Below are positions 24,506 to 33,244 of a DNA stretch of 64,000 nucleotides, piece after piece (position 1 is the first letter of the stretch; every line of letters starts with the position of its first letter). The DNA comes from Stieleria neptunia (GTDB lineage Bacteria; Planctomycetota; Planctomycetia; Pirellulales; Pirellulaceae). The DNA lies in assembly GCF_007754155.1 (NCBI RefSeq), contig NZ_CP037423.1, positions 3,162,001 through 3,226,000 on the forward strand. Direction: 5' to 3'. The translations under genes were made by a program, and so were the position numbers. The notes beneath the pieces were generated by a model, which worked only from the letters and a program-made list of their open reading frames with translations, ran no database searches and was not told where the DNA came from.

Positions 24506-27500
24506 ATGGCTAAACTGCATGAACTCAAGTTGCTTTTGATAGAGGCTATCCAAGAGAATGGAACGCCAAGTCGGGACCTAGCCAAAGTAATCGAAGAATG
24601 CATATGCATGGATTGGATGATCCCCTACGGGAGACGCCCCACGCGTGCAGATTTAGAAGATTCTTGCAGGGGAATCAGCGAAGAAAAGCTTGAGGCAATT
24701 ATCGAGCGGCTAGGGCCGCTGGTTCTCCCGTCGAGAATCGGCACAATACAGATTAAGAAAGACTTAACTGGAAGCAGGAACATTAGAGACATCCCAGTAG
24801 TTCAGCAAGCGCAAGGGTACGATGACGCTACAGAACAGACCGTGTTCGTTAAATTTGAACGCTCCGATTCGCGCCGAACACTCCAGAATGAAATTGAAAT
24901 ATTTGCACACATTCGCGAAAAGAATGTCGGCGGAATTCCGCGGTACATCACAGATAAAAGCAATGGGGCCTGGGATTCCCTTGTTCTGGGTTTTCTTGAG
25001 GGCCACAACCTTCGACAGCTGAAGACACAATTTACAAAAACAAAGGATATCGTTTTATTGGGATTGCAAGTATCCAAGATCCTTGCAGAGATCCACAGCG
25101 CGGGGGTCGTTCATGGCGATGTGGCCCCGCAGAACATATTTGTGGCTTCAGAACATCACTTGAAAGTGCTTCAAATCCGAAACCCTCACTACACGATTGT
25201 AGATTTTGGAAACTCGCGCCGAATTGGTGTCGAGATGGACACCGGAGGCGGAACGTCCGGATTCCAATCGCCTGAGCAATTGGACGCACAGTCCCTCGAC
25301 TACCGTTCGGATGTTTTTTCCTTCGGAGTAGTTCTCGGCTGGCTACTTACGGGGGTTGACTTCGCAAACGAAGTAAAATTCCGCGAGGCGGTGCAATCTT
25401 CAGGATGCGATCCGGCAGTCCACAGCATCATTTCGAGATCGACACTCATGAAAAGAGACAGTCGATTCAATGACATGGGCGCAGTTCATCAGGAATTTGT
25501 TGCACTACGCAATCGGATCGAGCAAAAGAAACACCGACGTAGGGCACAGCTTATTAGCTGTGCTTTGGGAATGCTCATCGCCGCAGTCAGTGTTCTCGCT
25601 TGGAAAGTTCGGTCGCTTTCAGAAGAGAAACGCAGGAATGACGCAAAGATGCGAGTTGTCGTCAATGACACTGATGCTCTCGCTGATTTGGTGGGGGCAG
25701 ATCTATTGATTCAACATGCGCTGAAGGTGCGTGACGCTTTCGATCTCGGCAGCGAAGTGAGTGCCGCTGACCTAGATCAGCTGTTGCCACATGAAAGCGG
25801 CGAGCGCATCCGAGCATTGCTTTCGGCCGACCTTCTTGTTCCGCACATTCTTAATCGGCAGGCGTGGAAGCTCAACCAATCCGCTGCAACATATCTTGTT
25901 GAATCCGGCTATGTCAAAGCGGCAAATGAGTTTGCACGAGCCGCGGAGGTTGCAGATGCGCCGACGACGCGGAGCCTGAATGTTCAAAATGCGACGGCGT
26001 GCTACTTTGCTGCCGGAAAGCCTATGCTGGCTATATCACTATTGGATAGAGAACTGGATCGAACCATTGCGAATTCGTTCGCCGAGAAAGCGAATCGTTT
26101 CGAGTTGCTCATGCTACTGTCTTTTATTTGTTTCCACGACGAGAAAATTGAAAGGGCTGAACAAGAATTCGCTGAAGCAGAGGCGGTTCTCCAAGGGTTG
26201 ATTTCCTCTCATGACCACAGAAACGCAGTTGATATAGAGTTTGCCAAAGCGGCATTGCTTTCACTTCGCTTTCGCTTCGCTTACGCAGAAGGTGACACAC
26301 AGCTATCAGAGCAAGCACTGTCAGGTATGATAGAAATCCGGGAAAGGGTTGGTCACATCAAGCCAGGGGAGCCTCTCTTTTGCCGCGTACTGAAGATTGA
26401 TCGCGAGATCAGTTTTGTGTACGCATTGCTCGATAAGATCCGTTTGCTATCAGCGCATGTGCGTCGCGTGGTCAATGCAATACGAGAGGCAAGCAAGGAA
26501 TTGCCGGACGATTGGGTTGCTATTGAAACCGCAAGGCATCAATGCTACTACGTTTATGCAGCCAGCAATGCGCAGTATAAAGAGGGGACGACTGATGCAG
26601 CTGAGTTGGAGATAAAGGAATGCGCGACATCGATTCTAAAATTGCATCAATGCACAAGCAATACGCTACGTCTGGAAGTGGCGTGCTTGCTGTTGTACGG
26701 CGCCGTGCTCGAACGGCATCCAGGCAGATCCAGCGAGCTGGTTGATCTTGTCGAAGCGTGCAGCAACAGATGCAATCAACTTAGGAGGTCAAGTGATGTT
26801 TCCTTGGTAATGACTGTCAGCGAGCGTGACCCAGGTTCTTTCGCGATTTTAGAAGTAGGTGCATCGCGCATTTCCGTGATCGATCAGTATCTCTCAGTTC
26901 TTCCTTTGTTGAGGGAAGCGGCGATTAGATCTATGCTCCTGCAGAATGCAGAGCTGAGTCCAAAAGCTAGAGAGATATTGACCGTGGGTGCCGGCCATGA
27001 TCGATTTGACTCGGAGAAAGTTGCCGAGATAGTTATTTGCTCAGTCGCTCTACGGGAGTTTGCGAATGCGCAGCAATTAGGAGAAGGCTTGCACCGCTCG
27101 GTTAAGCTCGCCCTGCAGGTTGCGCCAAATTGCGCAGCGCATGAAATTTACGGCCATATGTTTAATAAGCTGATCCAGCACCTCTTCGTTGCTGGCGACG
27201 AAGACCGGGTTAAGCCAGGACGCCATCGCTCGGCGCTCGGTTTATGGTATGCCTTTTTTTTGTCCGCCCAGATGTCGTGGAAGGACGCGGACATCCGGAG
27301 TGACGTGCGAACAAAAGAAGGACTTCTACGTTCTGCCGTATACAGTTCTGCCAATAACTTTGCGTGGGTTGCCGCTTTGTACCCCAACGCAACTGAGCCA
27401 CAGCTAAATGCTGCTTTGGACTTTGCAGAAGAATGTTGCCGGTTCACTAACTATGCCGACGAGAACTTACTTGAAACCTTAGCCATTTGTCAACATAAGG

Positions 27501-27580
27501 CGGGATATATCGATGAAGCACGTAAAACGTGGGAGTCGATTCGCAGTTTGCGACAAATACAAATGGAGAAAGCTAAGTGA
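24506..27580 (+). CDS. Transmembrane Ser/Thr protein kinase with large helical C-terminal domain
   Basis: A 1,024-residue protein. An N-terminal helical part (1-110) precedes a kinase domain: FVKFERS (K116), NEIEIFAHI (helix C Glu), VVHGDVAPQNIF (catalytic D205; HGD instead of HRD), IVDFGNSRR (D233) and GFQSPEQLD. A single membrane helix at about 348-368 separates it from a roughly 650-residue helical region without obvious named repeats but TPR-like in character (AANEFARAAEVADAP; FAKAALLSLRFRFAYAEGD). The key catalytic residues are present. It starts 43 bases after the restored sigma-like gene, matching the frequent pairing of sigma factors and kinases in planctomycetes. Its likely partner is that regulator. 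Confidence 0.88.
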   Translation: MAKLHELKLLLIEAIQENGTPSRDLAKVIEECICMDWMIPYGRRPTRADLEDSCRGISEEKLEAIIERLGPLVLPSRIGTIQIKKDLTGSRNIRDIPVVQQAQGYDDATEQTVFVKFERSDSRRTLQNEIEIFAHIREKNVGGIPRYITDKSNGAWDSLVLGFLEGHNLRQLKTQFTKTKDIVLLGLQVSKILAEIHSAGVVHGDVAPQNIFVASEHHLKVLQIRNPHYTIVDFGNSRRIGVEMDTGGGTSGFQSPEQLDAQSLDYRSDVFSFGVVLGWLLTGVDFANEVKFREAVQSSGCDPAVHSIISRSTLMKRDSRFNDMGAVHQEFVALRNRIEQKKHRRRAQLISCALGMLIAAVSVLAWKVRSLSEEKRRNDAKMRVVVNDTDALADLVGADLLIQHALKVRDAFDLGSEVSAADLDQLLPHESGERIRALLSADLLVPHILNRQAWKLNQSAATYLVESGYVKAANEFARAAEVADAPTTRSLNVQNATACYFAAGKPMLAISLLDRELDRTIANSFAEKANRFELLMLLSFICFHDEKIERAEQEFAEAEAVLQGLISSHDHRNAVDIEFAKAALLSLRFRFAYAEGDTQLSEQALSGMIEIRERVGHIKPGEPLFCRVLKIDREISFVYALLDKIRLLSAHVRRVVNAIREASKELPDDWVAIETARHQCYYVYAASNAQYKEGTTDAAELEIKECATSILKLHQCTSNTLRLEVACLLLYGAVLERHPGRSSELVDLVEACSNRCNQLRRSSDVSLVMTVSERDPGSFAILEVGASRISVIDQYLSVLPLLREAAIRSMLLQNAELSPKAREILTVGAGHDRFDSEKVAEIVICSVALREFANAQQLGEGLHRSVKLALQVAPNCAAHEIYGHMFNKLIQHLFVAGDEDRVKPGRHRSALGLWYAFFLSAQMSWKDADIRSDVRTKEGLLRSAVYSSANNFAWVAALYPNATEPQLNAALDFAEECCRFTNYADENLLETLAICQHKAGYIDEARKTWESIRSLRQIQMEKAK

Positions 27581-27688
27581 TTCGCTGCCTTTACCTAGGT
27601 AGTTTTGAGGACCTACTCGTTCATGATGCCACAGATGGGTGTTGAAAACGGCTTTCGATTTCTCAGGTACACCTTGTTGAACACTGCG

Positions 27689-28105
27689 TTACGGATGCAT
27701 TGTATGAATTCCGGATTGCGATCGAACGCTCCAGAATTCCTTTTGTACCCGCTCTTGCATTAAGTTGGATTTCGAAATTGCGCTGCTTCGCTTGCGGAAC
27801 TCAGCTGCAGCTTTCGGTGATTGGAGGTCGATAAGTGTCAGGAGTTGGGTTAGGATTTCATCGCGACTGGAAAACATTGATAAGATTTCGATAAAATGCA
27901 CTGTAGGGACTAGCAGTCTTTCCTCCCGTCGCTCATCAAGCAGAGCTTCGAGACGCTGGGATGCTTGATCGAGCTCAGCATCTAGGTAGTCAGCAAATTC
28001 TAAAAGTTTGCGTAGAAGGATCTCGTTATGTTCGCGGCTTTTCGTTGACTCGGCAGTAGACTGTGACTTTTTGGCCGAAGCCAAATTAAATAGCCTGATT
28101 CGCAT
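27689..28105 (-). CDS. Hypothetical coiled-coil protein (138 aa)
   Basis: Not recognised. The frame begins MRIRLFNLASAKKSQST and is strongly helical and charged (LLRKLLEFADYLDAELDQAS then QRLEALLDERREERL), suggesting a coiled coil, then RDEILTQLLTLIDLQSPKAA. It is convergent with the kinase gene and no shadow of a better frame. Whether it is expressed cannot be told from sequence. Confidence 0.45.
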   Translation of the reverse strand: MRIRLFNLASAKKSQSTAESTKSREHNEILLRKLLEFADYLDAELDQASQRLEALLDERREERLLVPTVHFIEILSMFSSRDEILTQLLTLIDLQSPKAAAEFRKRSSAISKSNLMQERVQKEFWSVRSQSGIHTMHP

Positions 28106-29008
28106 TCCTTTGCGCCTCCCTATGGTTCACTTGAATCATGCCATAGTCGATATAGAAAGTCAACTGTTTTCGGACTGGCCGGACACAGCGGCACTTCGTG
28201 GTTTGCTGATTGCCTGCGTCGTAATTCAATTATTGTTGGCCGATTGGCAGCGACTGCTAGAATGGTTCGCCGTCGCGATCATAAGTGCAACCCGGTATGT
28301 AAGTCGCAATACCACACCAACGGCTCAAAGAGTCTTGCGGCGGAGTGTCGTTGCATGCGGTTGCGTATCCGTGCAGAGGCGCCGAAAGTGCTTTTCGGTC
28401 GAGGAAACGACCGCAGCGGTTTGGTAATGGTCCTGCGAGGGTGGACGCCACGGTTCGTTGGCGAATTCCCCCCGCGAAATTCGATCGTCGTGCACGATCT
28501 GCAGAAGTAGTTCGTAACTACGCCCGAGGTGACCGTTCGGTCAGCTGATATATTTCCCATCTGCCATCTGCAGCTATTCTCAATCGGGTTCCATCTCCGA
28601 TTCGGGGCTGCGTTTTGCCTTTCGCAAACCGGACGCGGCACTGTGAATCCAGACGGGCTGGCTCTCTGTCCCAAGAAATCTGGTCATTCTTTCTGTTTTT
28701 CTTTACGCAATCGCCCTCCGCCAACTGCTGCGTTAGTGAGGGCGTAACCAACGAGTGGTTTTGCTTGGACCTGGAGAGCTACGTATAGCGATCGATAGGT
28801 GAGCAAGCCAAATGCGTGGGGGTCGCTTTCAAGCAATCGTTCTACAGTTGAGAGCACGTTAGTCGATGCCGCATTCACTTGGCTCCGTCCCGAGGCATGC
28901 GCTGCCGACATTTTAGGTTGCGACCGGAAGGCGGCAATTGGATTCGCCGAAGGTACCGGGGAATTTCATCTAAAGAAGGATTGCGACAATGGTGTGTGGT
29001 TTAGTCAC
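28106..29008. other. Region without a convincing gene
   Basis: About 900 bases. Several short frames exist on both strands but are Arg/Pro-rich and lack family features. A plus-strand frame around 28122-28427 has a hydrophobic stretch (LLIACVVIQLLLADWQRLL) and could be a decayed membrane-protein gene. The sequence may be a degraded gene or the upstream control region of the vWA operon. Confidence 0.4.
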
Positions 29009-29061
29009 GACTCGGAATTGAATTCCGAGTCATATCAAGTTCGATCGGGTGCAAACCGATC
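29009..29061. promoter_or_regulatory. Two palindromes before the vWA/coupling-protein operon
   Basis: An inverted repeat with arms GACTCGGAATT and AATTCCGAGTC around a single G (29009-29031) is followed by GATCGG...CCGATC (29043-29061). They lie 47-99 bases before the ATG at 29108, the position of operators. No cognate regulator is proven; the small HTH protein at the end of the operon is a candidate. Confidence 0.5.
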
Positions 29062-29107
29062 ATCGCATTTCGCGTCGATCTGTTCATTCGAGTACCACTT
29101 AAAGGCA

Positions 29108-29883
29108 ATGACAATGTCGAGAGGTTCAACAGAAGGTTTTGCGGCACATGATAACTCCCCAGAGTTCCTTCGGGTCGTCAACTTTGGCGTGCAAGGAGCG
29201 CCATCCGCCGTGGTAATGACCCAGCAAGCGATTAAGGAATTCGATACTGCAATCGAATTCCAGTGTGAACTCAGCTATACAGAAACGGAACTCAACGAAC
29301 TGGCCGATTCGCCAGATCACGAGTTGGATGCTTTTGCGGATGCGTGTGTCGAGGCGAAGACGCCCGCCATCTGCCGCGAAGCGCGCAGTGCAGTTCCCGA
29401 TGTTGATGAGCATCACCGCGAACTGAAACATCGGAATACGGAAACTGAAGCAGAACGCAAGGCTTACGGTGGACATAAGAGACGGCCCTACGTCTCGAAA
29501 TCGGCATTCAAAGGCCGCACCGCCGGTTTGCTACTGGTGGTGTGGTTGACTCTTGCAGTGATTGCTGTGATCGGAACCGGTTGCGAGGTTTTGGGTTACA
29601 CGGCAATGGTTCAGTCTGGCACGTTGCTCGAACAGTCGGATCCGGCTAGCCCGACAGGGATTTTAGAACCGAGCTTTTCGAAGGCATTTTCATTCTGCTT
29701 TGCGGCCATCTTCGGTTCGCTCGCTGGGATCGAGTTCGTAGCAAAGTTGTCACCTTCTGAAAGTCGTCGGCGGTTCAACCAAGTGTTGGGGGCATCGCTG
29801 TTGGTTTTTGCTCAGATCGCTGTCTGGCTCTCGGCATACTTCGTGACTGGTCCGCAGGAGGTGTTTGAAATCGCCGGTGTAAC
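29108..29883 (+). pseudogene. Large membrane vWA protein, 5' part (interrupted by IS66)
   Basis: The first 258 codons of a gene that continues at 33253 after removal of the IS66 and one target copy; the restored frame is 884 residues and ends at 35131. This part has an N-terminal soluble domain (VVNFGVQGAPSAVVMTQQAI, LSYTETELNELADSPDHEL) and two membrane helices (LLLVVWLTLAVIAVIGTGC; LGASLLVFAQIAVWLSAYFV). I use ATG at 29108 (MTMSRGSTEGF) because AAAGG precedes it and the upstream open frame covers two palindromes. It is the first gene of a tight operon ending with a coupling ATPase. Confidence 0.75.
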
Positions 29884-29955
29884 GTAAGCGTTCTATCTTC
29901 CCATGTTGACGGGAGCGGTAGCGTGGTGGGTTTCTTTCCACTTTTGGAGAAACCC

Positions 29956-30303
29956 ATGGCACGATTGCCCGACCCACAGCTCGCCCGGCAATGGCGAGAG
30001 CGACTCGATCGATTTGAGCACTCTGAATTGACTGTCGCAAAATTCTGCGAAGTCGAAGGATACTCGGCGGCCTCCTTCTATCAGTGGCGGCGAAAGCTCC
30101 GCGACGAAAAGTCTCCCGGTGACCCGGCATTCATCCCCGTACAGTTCGATGCCAGCGAGCTTTCATGCGCAGCCCGGCGAGGCTTCGAAATCGACTTGCC
30201 CGGTGGGGCGACCGTCAAAGTGCCGCCGGATGCGACCACCGTCGAGAGACGCGAGCTGATCGCCGATATCGTCCAAGCGACTGCGGTCGAGGTAACGCTG
30301 TGA
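29956..30303 (+). CDS. tnpA: IS66 accessory protein TnpA (ORF1)
   Basis: A 115-residue IS66 ORF1 protein beginning MARLPDPQLARQWRERLDRF with the HTH segment AKFCEVEGYSAASFYQWRRK. The start at 29956 has GGAGAAACCC directly upstream; longer in-frame starts run into the element's terminal region. The stop overlaps the tnpB GTG start (GTGA). It is diverged from the other IS66 ORF1 in this window. Confidence 0.92.
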   Translation: MARLPDPQLARQWRERLDRFEHSELTVAKFCEVEGYSAASFYQWRRKLRDEKSPGDPAFIPVQFDASELSCAARRGFEIDLPGGATVKVPPDATTVERRELIADIVQATAVEVTL

Positions 30304-30662
30304 TCGCAATCTCACCAACGACACGCATTTTCGTCTGCACCGACGCGACCGACATGCGAAAAGGATTCTGCGGTTTGTCGGGCCTCGTCAAAGCACACTT
30401 CCAGATCGACCTGTTCTCTGGTCACTTGTTTGTTTTCTTCAATCGCAGGCGTGACTACGTCAAGGTCTTGGCCTGGGACAAAGACGGTCTTTCTATCTGG
30501 TCGAAGCGACTCGAGCGTGGAACCTTTGAGAAGCTGACGCGAAGTTCCGACGGTGACTTGGAGATCGATTCGGCGGAACTAATCATGATGCTTCGCGGTG
30601 TGCAGATCGAAGGAACGCAGCGAAGGAAACGCTACTCGATTGACACAGCCAAAGTGGCGTAG
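30300..30662 (+). CDS. tnpB: IS66 accessory protein TnpB
   Basis: A 120-residue TnpB with the family core TDATDMRKGFCGLSGLVKAH, LFVFFNRRRDYVKVLAWDKD and the basic ending EGTQRRKRYSIDTAKVA. The GTG start at 30300 overlaps the tnpA stop, the usual coupled arrangement. It is followed by a strong intrinsic terminator before tnpC. Confidence 0.92.
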   Translation: MIAISPTTRIFVCTDATDMRKGFCGLSGLVKAHFQIDLFSGHLFVFFNRRRDYVKVLAWDKDGLSIWSKRLERGTFEKLTRSSDGDLEIDSAELIMMLRGVQIEGTQRRKRYSIDTAKVA

Positions 30663-30693
30663 CGGCAAGCGAAAAGAACTCCAAGAAATTGCA

Positions 30694-30726
30694 AACGCAA
30701 GGTGGTCATCTGCCTTGCGTTTTTTG
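30694..30726 (+). terminator. Rho-independent terminator between tnpB and tnpC
   Basis: Stem AACGCAAGG/CCTTGCGTT with a ten-base loop followed by TTTTTT. It lies 31 bases after tnpB and 22 before tnpC, in the sense of transcription. The other IS66 in the window has a different hairpin in the same position. Confidence 0.85.
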
Positions 30727-30748
30727 TTGATCGCGCTAAAACAACCGT

Positions 30749-32377
30749 ATGACTGAGCCGGAGAATCAAGACGACTTGCAGAGCCTCCGGCGGTTCAATG
30801 ATGAGTTGGTCGAAACGGTTCAGTCACAACAGAAGACGATCGCACAACTTCGCGAAGAACTGAACCTGTACCGTCGCAAACTGTTTGGTCAATCCTCCGA
30901 GCGGCATGCCGAAGACGATTCGCAGTTGCATCTGTTCGATCTCGGCGAGTCGGTCAATGAAGGCGATGATGACGAGCAGGATCCGCCGAAGTCTCGCAAG
31001 AAGCGACGCCGTAAGAAGAAGTCCGAAAAACTACCGGCTCACTTGAGACGCAAGATCATCGAGGCGGACGTCTCGTCCAAAGAGCGAATGTGTTCTTGCT
31101 GTGGCGAAGAGATGCCCATCATTGGCACGGACATCAGCGAGCGGCTCGATCTGATTCCGGCGGAACTCTTCGTTTGGGAAATCCGTCGTCATAAGCGTGC
31201 CTGTGGCAAGTGCAGAGAGTCGATCGCGCAGGTTCCCGCCGGCAGCGAGCCCGGTGGACCGACCACGCCGGTTGCCGGCAGTGATTATGGCTTTGGCGTT
31301 TACACGCAAATCATCACCAACAAGTTTGCCGACCATTTGCCACTGTATCGAGGTGAAGATATCTTCGCCCGCGCAGGCGTGATGATCCCGAGAAACACGC
31401 AGTTTGGGATGCTTGTGAACATCGCGGCACTCGTCGCACCGCTGATCGCCTTGATGAAATCGCGAATCGTTTCGGGCCGCGTACTGGGCGTCGATGACAC
31501 GTCGGTGCGGCTGCAAGATCCTGCCTTGCCCGGCAAGATGCGAACGGCTCGCTTCTGGCTGTATCGTGGCCGCGAAGACCATCCGTACAACGTGTTCGAC
31601 TTTACCGAGAGTCGTGGGCGCGACGGTCCGGCGGGATTCTTGAAGGATTTTCACGGCCACGCGGTGGTCGACGCCTATGGAGTTCACGAGGGAGTCTACC
31701 TGGGGAAACACGATCAGATCTTTGCCGCGTGTTGTAACTGTCACGCTCGGAGGAAGTTCGTCGAAGCAAAGCCGAACGATCCGGTGGCCGCTGCGCGTGC
31801 GCTTGCGATGTACCGAGGACTTTATGACGTCGAGGATCGCGCAAAGCAGTGTAGTGCCGACGAGCGTCTTGAGCTTCGCCAGCTTGAATCGGCCCCGTTG
31901 ATGAACCAACTCCATGACTGGTTGATCGAGAAGAGCAGCGATCCGCGAGTGTTGCCCAAGAGTTCGCTTGGCAAGGCCGTCAGGTACTCGCTGAATCAGT
32001 GGGACGAGTTAACGGTGTTTCTAGGCGATGGAGCGATTCCGTTTGACAACAACCAAACAGAGAACGAGCTTCGGAGCCTGACGATCGGTCGTCAGAACTG
32101 GTTGTTCGTCGGCTCCAATCGCGGTGGCGAAGTAGCCGCTGCGATGTACAGCTTGGTATCATCGGCGGCGCGGCATCATCTCGATGCTTGGGCTTACGTG
32201 GACGATTGCCTTCGCAAGCTTGCCGGTGGCTCGACGGACTACGAAGCGTTGCTTCCGGATGTTTGGCGAGGCCGCCATCCCGAGAGCATTCGAGTGTATC
32301 GTGATGCCGAGCAGGCGTCGCGACGATTGACAACTCAGCAACGCCGCGTGCGTCGGCGCGAAGCCAAGGTGGCGTGA
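30749..32377 (+). CDS. tnpC: IS66 transposase TnpC
   Basis: A 542-residue full-length transposase. It has an N-terminal coiled coil (DELVETVQSQQKTIAQLREE), LFGQSSERHAEDD, a Lys/Arg-rich linker, a zinc-finger segment (CSCCGEEMP with HKRACGKCRE), then the DDE domain: VLGVDDTSVRLQDP, GHAVVDAYGVHEG, ACCNCHARRKF, and the Glu region PFDNNQTENELRSLTIGRQN. Conserved C-terminal DUF-type tail follows. All catalytic features are present, so this copy may be active. Its stop overlaps the next start (TGATG). Confidence 0.95.
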   Translation: MTEPENQDDLQSLRRFNDELVETVQSQQKTIAQLREELNLYRRKLFGQSSERHAEDDSQLHLFDLGESVNEGDDDEQDPPKSRKKRRRKKKSEKLPAHLRRKIIEADVSSKERMCSCCGEEMPIIGTDISERLDLIPAELFVWEIRRHKRACGKCRESIAQVPAGSEPGGPTTPVAGSDYGFGVYTQIITNKFADHLPLYRGEDIFARAGVMIPRNTQFGMLVNIAALVAPLIALMKSRIVSGRVLGVDDTSVRLQDPALPGKMRTARFWLYRGREDHPYNVFDFTESRGRDGPAGFLKDFHGHAVVDAYGVHEGVYLGKHDQIFAACCNCHARRKFVEAKPNDPVAAARALAMYRGLYDVEDRAKQCSADERLELRQLESAPLMNQLHDWLIEKSSDPRVLPKSSLGKAVRYSLNQWDELTVFLGDGAIPFDNNQTENELRSLTIGRQNWLFVGSNRGGEVAAAMYSLVSSAARHHLDAWAYVDDCLRKLAGGSTDYEALLPDVWRGRHPESIRVYRDAEQASRRLTTQQRRVRRREAKVA

Positions 32378-32667
32378 TGTCGGACTTGACCGAGCGAATC
32401 CAATTGACGCGTGAACATCGCGACTTGATCCTGAAGTACGGCTACGTGTCAGGCCGTTTGGAGGCGTCGCTTCGTCGTTGGCCGAAGGATCAACTGCTTC
32501 GCCGAGTTGGGATGACTCGGGTGGAACTGCACCTGCTGATCGGCGACCTGAGCCACTCGTGCGTCAAGGGCAAAGCGGGTTCCGATGTTGAAGCGGTCGC
32601 TGACCTGTGCGACCACCTGGAGTACGCCCAACGCACCGGGGATGGCGATCTCGACATTCTATGGTGA
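32377..32667 (+). CDS. Small accessory gene of the IS66 element (96 aa)
   Basis: Starts MSDLTERIQLTREHRDLILK by overlapping the tnpC stop by one base, so it is coupled to tnpC and part of the element. It reads YGYVSGRLEASLRRWPKDQL, then MTRVELHLLIGDLSHSCVKG and ends DHLEYAQRTGDGDLDILW. A small helical protein, not recognised as a known transposition factor; similar extra genes appear in some planctomycete IS66 elements (recollection, unchecked). Confidence 0.7.
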   Translation: MSDLTERIQLTREHRDLILKYGYVSGRLEASLRRWPKDQLLRRVGMTRVELHLLIGDLSHSCVKGKAGSDVEAVADLCDHLEYAQRTGDGDLDILW

Positions 32668-33244
32668 CATCAGATCGGCTCCCTGCCATTTGAACCGCCC
32701 AAGTGGAAGATGCGTCGGCGTGCAAAGCTATCGCCAGCTTCGTGAATCGACTGGCCGTAGTTGATCAGCGATGGCAAAGCGGCAGCGTCTTGATCTCCCG
32801 TGGCACATGGCAGATCGAAGAACGCCTGGCCGACATGACTTGCGAGGTGTGATCAAGCGGCTCTTTTTCTTTCAGCAAAAGATCGAATCCGTTGACCGCA
32901 CTTCGCGCGATTGCTTGGGAGTCGAGCGGAAACAGAACTCAGAGACATCCCAACGAGATCAAAACGCAGTATCCGCGGCAGCGCCGATGACCTGCGTGCT
33001 GGAGACGTTTGAAGCTGCCGCGGTAGCATCGGTTAGGCCACAAACACAAAGCGTGATTTTGGACTGCAGTGGCGATCAAGGTCTCCGGCGTTTTTGCGTT
33101 GGTCACGAATCCCGAAATGTTGATACGCCGACACCGCCACCGCGGTCAATTCGCCACAATGGCCCGATGGATCTTCGGATTGGTGAAAAGCAGTCGCCGG
33201 CCGCCCGAGCCACGAAGCGACACCTGGGCAGATAGAACGCTTAC
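32668..33244. other. Non-coding right end of the IS66 element
   Basis: About 577 bases between the last element gene and the right terminal repeat. A 154-codon plus-strand frame (32771-33235) lacks family features and is probably chance. Such a long untranslated end is unusual for IS66 and may be leftover from an internal deletion or a passenger gene. Confidence 0.5.

Larger units (their letters stand above)
29884..33244 (+). mobile_element. Complete IS66-family element with 8 bp target duplication
   Basis: A 3,361 bp element. Ends: GTAAGCGTTCTATCT at 29884 and its complement ending at 33244. Flanking direct repeats GGTGTAAC at 29876-29883 and 33245-33252. It carries tnpA, tnpB, tnpC, a small fourth gene and about 580 bases of non-coding DNA. 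It splits a large membrane vWA gene in a recoverable way. Confidence 0.95.

Noticed and set aside
31031..31915. Minus-strand frame of 294 codons opposite IS66 tnpC
   Set aside because: Shadow of a full-length, motif-complete transposase.
32771..33235. Plus-strand frame of 154 codons in the right end of the second IS66
   Set aside because: No conserved segments and no good start; probably chance.
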